11,636 bases of DNA from Opitutia bacterium (GTDB taxonomy: Bacteria; Verrucomicrobiota; Verrucomicrobiae; Opitutales; UBA953), in the NCBI GenBank assembly GCA_947488485.1, contig CANKZO010000056.1, forward strand, positions 1 through 11,636, given 5' to 3'. The position numbers and the translations under genes are program-made. This document shows positions 6,883 to 11,636 of this stretch, in pieces. Positions within the stretch are counted from its first letter, which is position 1; each line of letters begins with the position of its first letter. The notes under the pieces are model-generated. The model searched no databases. It saw only the letters and a list, made by a program, of their open reading frames with translations, and was not told the DNA's origin.

Positions 6883-6903
6883 GGACAGCACCACGTGCTG
6901 TCC
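6883..6903. repeat. Perfect 9-bp hairpin, REP-like or terminator without T run
   Basis: GGACAGCAC (6883-6891) pairs perfectly with GTGCTGTCC (6895-6903) around a CAC loop. It is the only strong hairpin downstream of the sulfatase pair and could help end that transcript. The bases after it are not a T run, so a dispersed palindromic element or a factor-dependent terminator is as likely. A search of the rest of the genome for copies would decide. Confidence 0.6.
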
Positions 6904-6984
6904 TAATCCTCGAATAGATTGCTTAAAACGGTATTAATCCGCGCCTCCTCGATTTCCTAATGGGCGACATAATCCGGCCCACTT

Positions 6985-7002
6985 GCATATATTCGGCATA
7001 TA
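6985..7002. promoter_or_regulatory. Direct repeat GCATATA with 11-bp period (possible operator)
   Basis: GCATATA occurs at 6985-6991 and again at 6996-7002, separated by TTCG, so the copies are one helical turn apart and 42-59 bp before the ATG at 7044. This spacing suits two protein monomers on one DNA face. TTGGCT (7008-7013) with TAATAA (7030-7035), 16 bp apart, is a weak promoter candidate just downstream. The rest of 6904-7043 is relatively A/T-rich and shows no other feature I can support. Confidence 0.3.
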
Positions 7003-7043
7003 GAAAGTTGGCTGAATTCTTGGTGTGAGTAATAATTAGCGTC

Positions 7044-7523
7044 ATGGAAAACCTCCGCACGCCTAACCTGAACCGACTAGGCGCTGTCTATGGACTGCTG
7101 TGGGGCGTCGTCGCCCTCGCGGTCTTGGAAAGCCTCGGAGGAGATTCTTTCAGGATGACTGGCTGGTATCTGCTGGGCAGCATCCCGACTGGCATCCTGG
7201 TGACTCGCCTGCTCGCGGGACGCCTCGGCAGGACGAAAGCGTGGAAAGTATGGACTTACGGCCCAGCGGCCTTGCTGCTGGGCACGCTGATCTTCGCCGC
7301 CTGCATGCTGGTCGTCTTCGCAGGCTATGAATTCTGCCGGGACCTGATTTGGGGGCAGCGGGGCGTGCTCGAATCGCTCCAAGGACTTCGCTTCCACGAT
7401 TCGCTCATCATGTTCTGGTGGTACCCGCTCTACGGCTTCGCGACGATCGTGCCGATCTTCCTCGCCGTAGGCAACTGCTGGGACCTCCGCCGACGGATGA
7501 TACCAGTAACAGCCCAAGGCTGA
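7044..7523 (+). CDS. Small membrane protein with C-terminal NCWDLRRRM motif (first paralogue)
   Basis: This is a 159-residue protein with about four hydrophobic segments (roughly 13-29, 41-55, 74-95, 119-143), so it is probably an inner-membrane protein. I do not recognise its family. Three blocks recur in the next gene: an N-terminal PNLxRLGAxYGL (8-18), a central IPTxIL followed by TRL, a Gly/Leu stretch and Ala-Trp (47-67), and a C-terminal NCWDLRRRM (144-152). The last block places a conserved Cys and a triple Arg at the membrane edge. No enzyme, transporter or signalling motif is visible. It lacks a Shine-Dalgarno sequence and is less biased to G/C-ending codons than the sulfatases and dnaK, as expected for weakly expressed or accessory genes. 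A 17-nt gap to the paralogue suggests one transcript. The start is supported by the motif alignment between the two proteins. Confidence 0.8.
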   Translation: MENLRTPNLNRLGAVYGLLWGVVALAVLESLGGDSFRMTGWYLLGSIPTGILVTRLLAGRLGRTKAWKVWTYGPAALLLGTLIFAACMLVVFAGYEFCRDLIWGQRGVLESLQGLRFHDSLIMFWWYPLYGFATIVPIFLAVGNCWDLRRRMIPVTAQG

Positions 7524-7540
7524 CCCGATTGATAAAGTAA

Positions 7541-8011
7541 ATGAATTCCTCCCTTCAGGTGACGCGAAAACCGAATCTCTATCGCCTCGGAGCGGCCTAC
7601 GGCTTGGGCTGGGCCATCGTCACGATGTTCACCGAAGCCTGGATGACAGGGAGCTTCGTGACGTTTCAGCACATCCTAAGTTATGCCTTCCACTTGGTAT
7701 TTGCACTCATCCCCACCGTCATCCTGACCCGGCTCAGCGGGGGATGGCTGGCCCGACGGACGGCTTGGACAATCGTCCCCTGCGGACTGCTCTTACTGAT
7801 GGTGGCGATCAACATGATGGCGCTATCGTTCCTGCTCTTCGCTGGCGGACTCGAGGCCTTAAACTACATGGCTTATGTCGGGATGATCTTGATGACCGTC
7901 ATGCCGATCGTCGGCCGTGATCTGCACTGGGTGATCATGGCGCTGGCCATCCTGAACTGCTGGGACCTACGGCGTCGGATGATGCCATCAACGGCCTTCC
8001 CCCAGCCCTAA
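7541..8011 (+). CDS. Small membrane protein with C-terminal NCWDLRRRM motif (second paralogue)
   Basis: This is a 156-residue protein with hydrophobic segments at roughly 17-33, 44-64, 77-101 and 108-137. It shares PNLxRLGAxYGLxW near the N-terminus (11-24), IPTxILTRL with Gly, Leu, Arg and Ala-Trp in the middle (57-75), and NCWDLRRRM at 139-147 with the protein encoded just upstream. Conservation is concentrated at both ends and in the middle loop, while the hydrophobic segments have diverged, indicating an old tandem duplication under constraint on the non-membrane parts. The family is unrecognised and no function can be assigned. The stop codon TAA lies inside the first unit of a hexamer array (8006-8035), so the last residues may have been altered by that array. 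Expression probably depends on a promoter before the first paralogue. Confidence 0.8.
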   Translation: MNSSLQVTRKPNLYRLGAAYGLGWAIVTMFTEAWMTGSFVTFQHILSYAFHLVFALIPTVILTRLSGGWLARRTAWTIVPCGLLLLMVAINMMALSFLLFAGGLEALNYMAYVGMILMTVMPIVGRDLHWVIMALAILNCWDLRRRMMPSTAFPQP

Positions 8012-8035
8012 CTCTGGCCCTAGCTCTAGCCCTGC
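8006..8035. repeat. Degenerate hexamer array at a convergent gene junction
   Basis: Five hexamers fitting roughly C(C/T)CT(A/G)N (CCCTAA, CTCTGG, CCCTAG, CTCTAG, CCCTGC) run without a break. The array covers the stop codon of the preceding gene and overlaps the first two bases of the palindrome at 8034. The 6-bp period and the C-run theme match the arrays at 118-155 and 206-240, although these units are more degenerate. Confidence 0.6.
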
Positions 8036-8053
8036 GTCCGCTTAAGCGGACGC
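8034..8053. terminator. Perfect 20-bp palindrome, candidate bidirectional terminator
   Basis: GCGTCCGC (8034-8041) and GCGGACGC (8046-8053) are perfect complements around TTAA, giving an 8-bp hairpin in either transcript. It lies 22 bp after one stop codon and 2 bp beyond the opposing stop at 8056, the usual place for a shared terminator between convergent genes. T runs on both sides are poor, so termination strength is uncertain, and a protein-binding palindrome is possible. Confidence 0.55.
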
Positions 8054-8055
8054 TC

Positions 8056-8859
8056 TCACTTCTTCCCGAGCTCTTCACCGCGCTGCTTCGCGGCGATGAG
8101 GGCGGAGGCGACGATGGCGCGGAACTTACCGGCTTCCATCGCATCGAGGCCGGCCTTGGTCGTGCCACCGGGCGAGGTCACCTGGATGCGCAGGTTCACG
8201 GGCGTCTCGCCGGTGGCGGCGAGCAGCGCGAGGGAACCGCTAAAAGTCTGGCGGACGAGAAGCTTGGCCTGCTCGGGCGTGAAGCCCAAGGCGACGGCGG
8301 CCTCTTCGTAAGCGGCGACGTATTCGAAGAAGAAACCGGGGCCACTGCCGGAGACGGCGGTGACGGCGTCGAACATGGACTCAGGGAGTTCGATCACCGG
8401 GCCGAGACCAGAGAGGATCGCGTCGACGATCTGGGCGTCGGTAGCCGCGAGCGGGGTCGCGGAACAACGGGCGCTGATGCCCTGCCCGACGGCGCCCGGG
8501 GTATTCGGCATGGCGCGGGCGACATTGCGGGCGGACGAAAAGAACGCTCCGATGGTCGCGAGGCGCGTACCGGCGAGGATGGAGAGCACGAGTTTACCCT
8601 GCGCGAGCGTGGCGTAGGACTTATCGAGGTCGGCGAACTGCTGCGGCTTGCAGGCAAGCACGACCGCATCGGCGCCGGCGAGGAGCTCGGCCGGACTCGT
8701 GGCGACACGGACGCCGGTGGCCTTGGCCAGGTCGACCGCGGTGGAATCGTTGCCTCCGATGACGGTGATGTCACCGGGGGCGCAGGCGCCCGAACGGAGG
8801 AGGCCCTGCACCATGGCGCCTGCCATGCGTCCGGAACCGATGAAAGCGAGTTTAGGCAT
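8056..8859 (-). CDS. proC: Pyrroline-5-carboxylate reductase
   Basis: This 267-residue cytosolic enzyme makes the last step of proline synthesis, reducing 1-pyrroline-5-carboxylate to L-proline with NAD(P)H. Family landmarks appear in order: dinucleotide-binding GSGRMA (8-13), CKPQ (70-73), MPNTP (117-121), VSGSGPG (169-175) and the signature TSPGGTT (228-234). Length is normal and nothing is missing. The ATG lies 2 nt after the hemL stop on the same strand, so it is probably translated from the hemL transcript. No Shine-Dalgarno sequence was found. The earlier proline genes (proA, proB) are not in this window. Its 3' end faces the convergent palindrome. Confidence 0.97.
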   Translation of the reverse strand: MPKLAFIGSGRMAGAMVQGLLRSGACAPGDITVIGGNDSTAVDLAKATGVRVATSPAELLAGADAVVLACKPQQFADLDKSYATLAQGKLVLSILAGTRLATIGAFFSSARNVARAMPNTPGAVGQGISARCSATPLAATDAQIVDAILSGLGPVIELPESMFDAVTAVSGSGPGFFFEYVAAYEEAAVALGFTPEQAKLLVRQTFSGSLALLAATGETPVNLRIQVTSPGGTTKAGLDAMEAGKFRAIVASALIAAKQRGEELGKK

Positions 8860-8861
8860 GA

Positions 8862-10139
<1,278 letters not shown>

Positions 10140-10187
10140 ACCTCCAGACCTACGGAGTCGGCCGTGAGGGGCAAGACGTCATGCGAC

Positions 10188-10218
10188 AAAAAGGGCCGGA
10201 GTCTCGCGACTCCGGCCC
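10188..10218 (-). terminator. Intrinsic terminator of dnaK
   Basis: On the - strand an 11-bp perfect stem (GGGCCGGAGTC with its complement; 10208-10218 and 10193-10203) closes a 4-nt loop (10204-10207) and leads into five T residues (complement of 10188-10192). It begins 24 nt past the dnaK stop. The remaining 48 bp to the hemL start holds only a weak promoter-like pair (TTGCCC then TAGGTC, 16 bp apart), which I do not call. Confidence 0.92.
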
Positions 10219-10242
10219 GTCTTCGGCGCAGCCTGAGGCTAC

Positions 10243-11636
<1,394 letters not shown>

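Noticed and set aside
6839..7043. Possible small gene or gene remnant in the spacer before the membrane-protein pair
   Set aside because: Stops are frequent in all frames and no motif or codon bias is visible. Only repeats and a possible regulatory site can be supported.

Overview
The window looks like a chromosomal segment of a GC-rich, Gram-negative, PVC-type bacterium, most likely Verrucomicrobiota and Opitutae-like. Planctomycetota are the main alternative. This rests on a Tat-exported Gfo/Idh/MocA oxidoreductase, a double DUF1080 lipoprotein, paired formylglycine sulfatases, strong G/C third-position bias and the near absence of Shine-Dalgarno sequences. No 16S rRNA or other lineage marker is present, so the placement is inference.

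Left part (1-6838, all + strand): the last 35 codons of an unidentified gene; a 229-bp spacer with two opposed G-rich hexamer arrays around an A/T-rich hairpin; then four exported proteins. These are a Tat-secreted Gfo/Idh/MocA oxidoreductase (338-1891), a lipoprotein with two DUF1080 (3-keto-disaccharide hydrolase) domains (1963-3480) and two sulfatases 2 nt apart (3600-5186, 5189-6838). Intrinsic terminators follow the first two genes, so the block is probably two or three transcription units. Together they could desulfate an extracellular glycan and cleave glycosides by an oxidation-first (3-keto) route in the periplasm. The substrate cannot be read from this window, and no FGE, transporter or classical glycoside hydrolase is visible.

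Middle (6839-8055): a spacer with a heptamer repeat, a perfect hairpin and a helically phased direct repeat. It is followed by two tandem paralogous small membrane proteins (7044-7523, 7541-8011) that share N-terminal, central and C-terminal motifs and that I cannot assign to a described family. They end in a hexamer array and a perfect 20-bp palindrome at a convergent junction.

Right part (- strand, 11636 down to 8056): conserved housekeeping genes. These are dnaK (5' end outside the window, ending in a strong terminator), then hemL (GTG start) and proC, 2 nt apart and probably co-transcribed.

No rRNA, tRNA, CRISPR array, insertion sequence or phage gene was seen. No gene-free stretch exceeds 300 bp; the longest are 109-337 and 6839-7043. 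The most unusual content is the intergenic repeat structures and the paired membrane proteins. I found no convincing evidence of a defence or mobile system.
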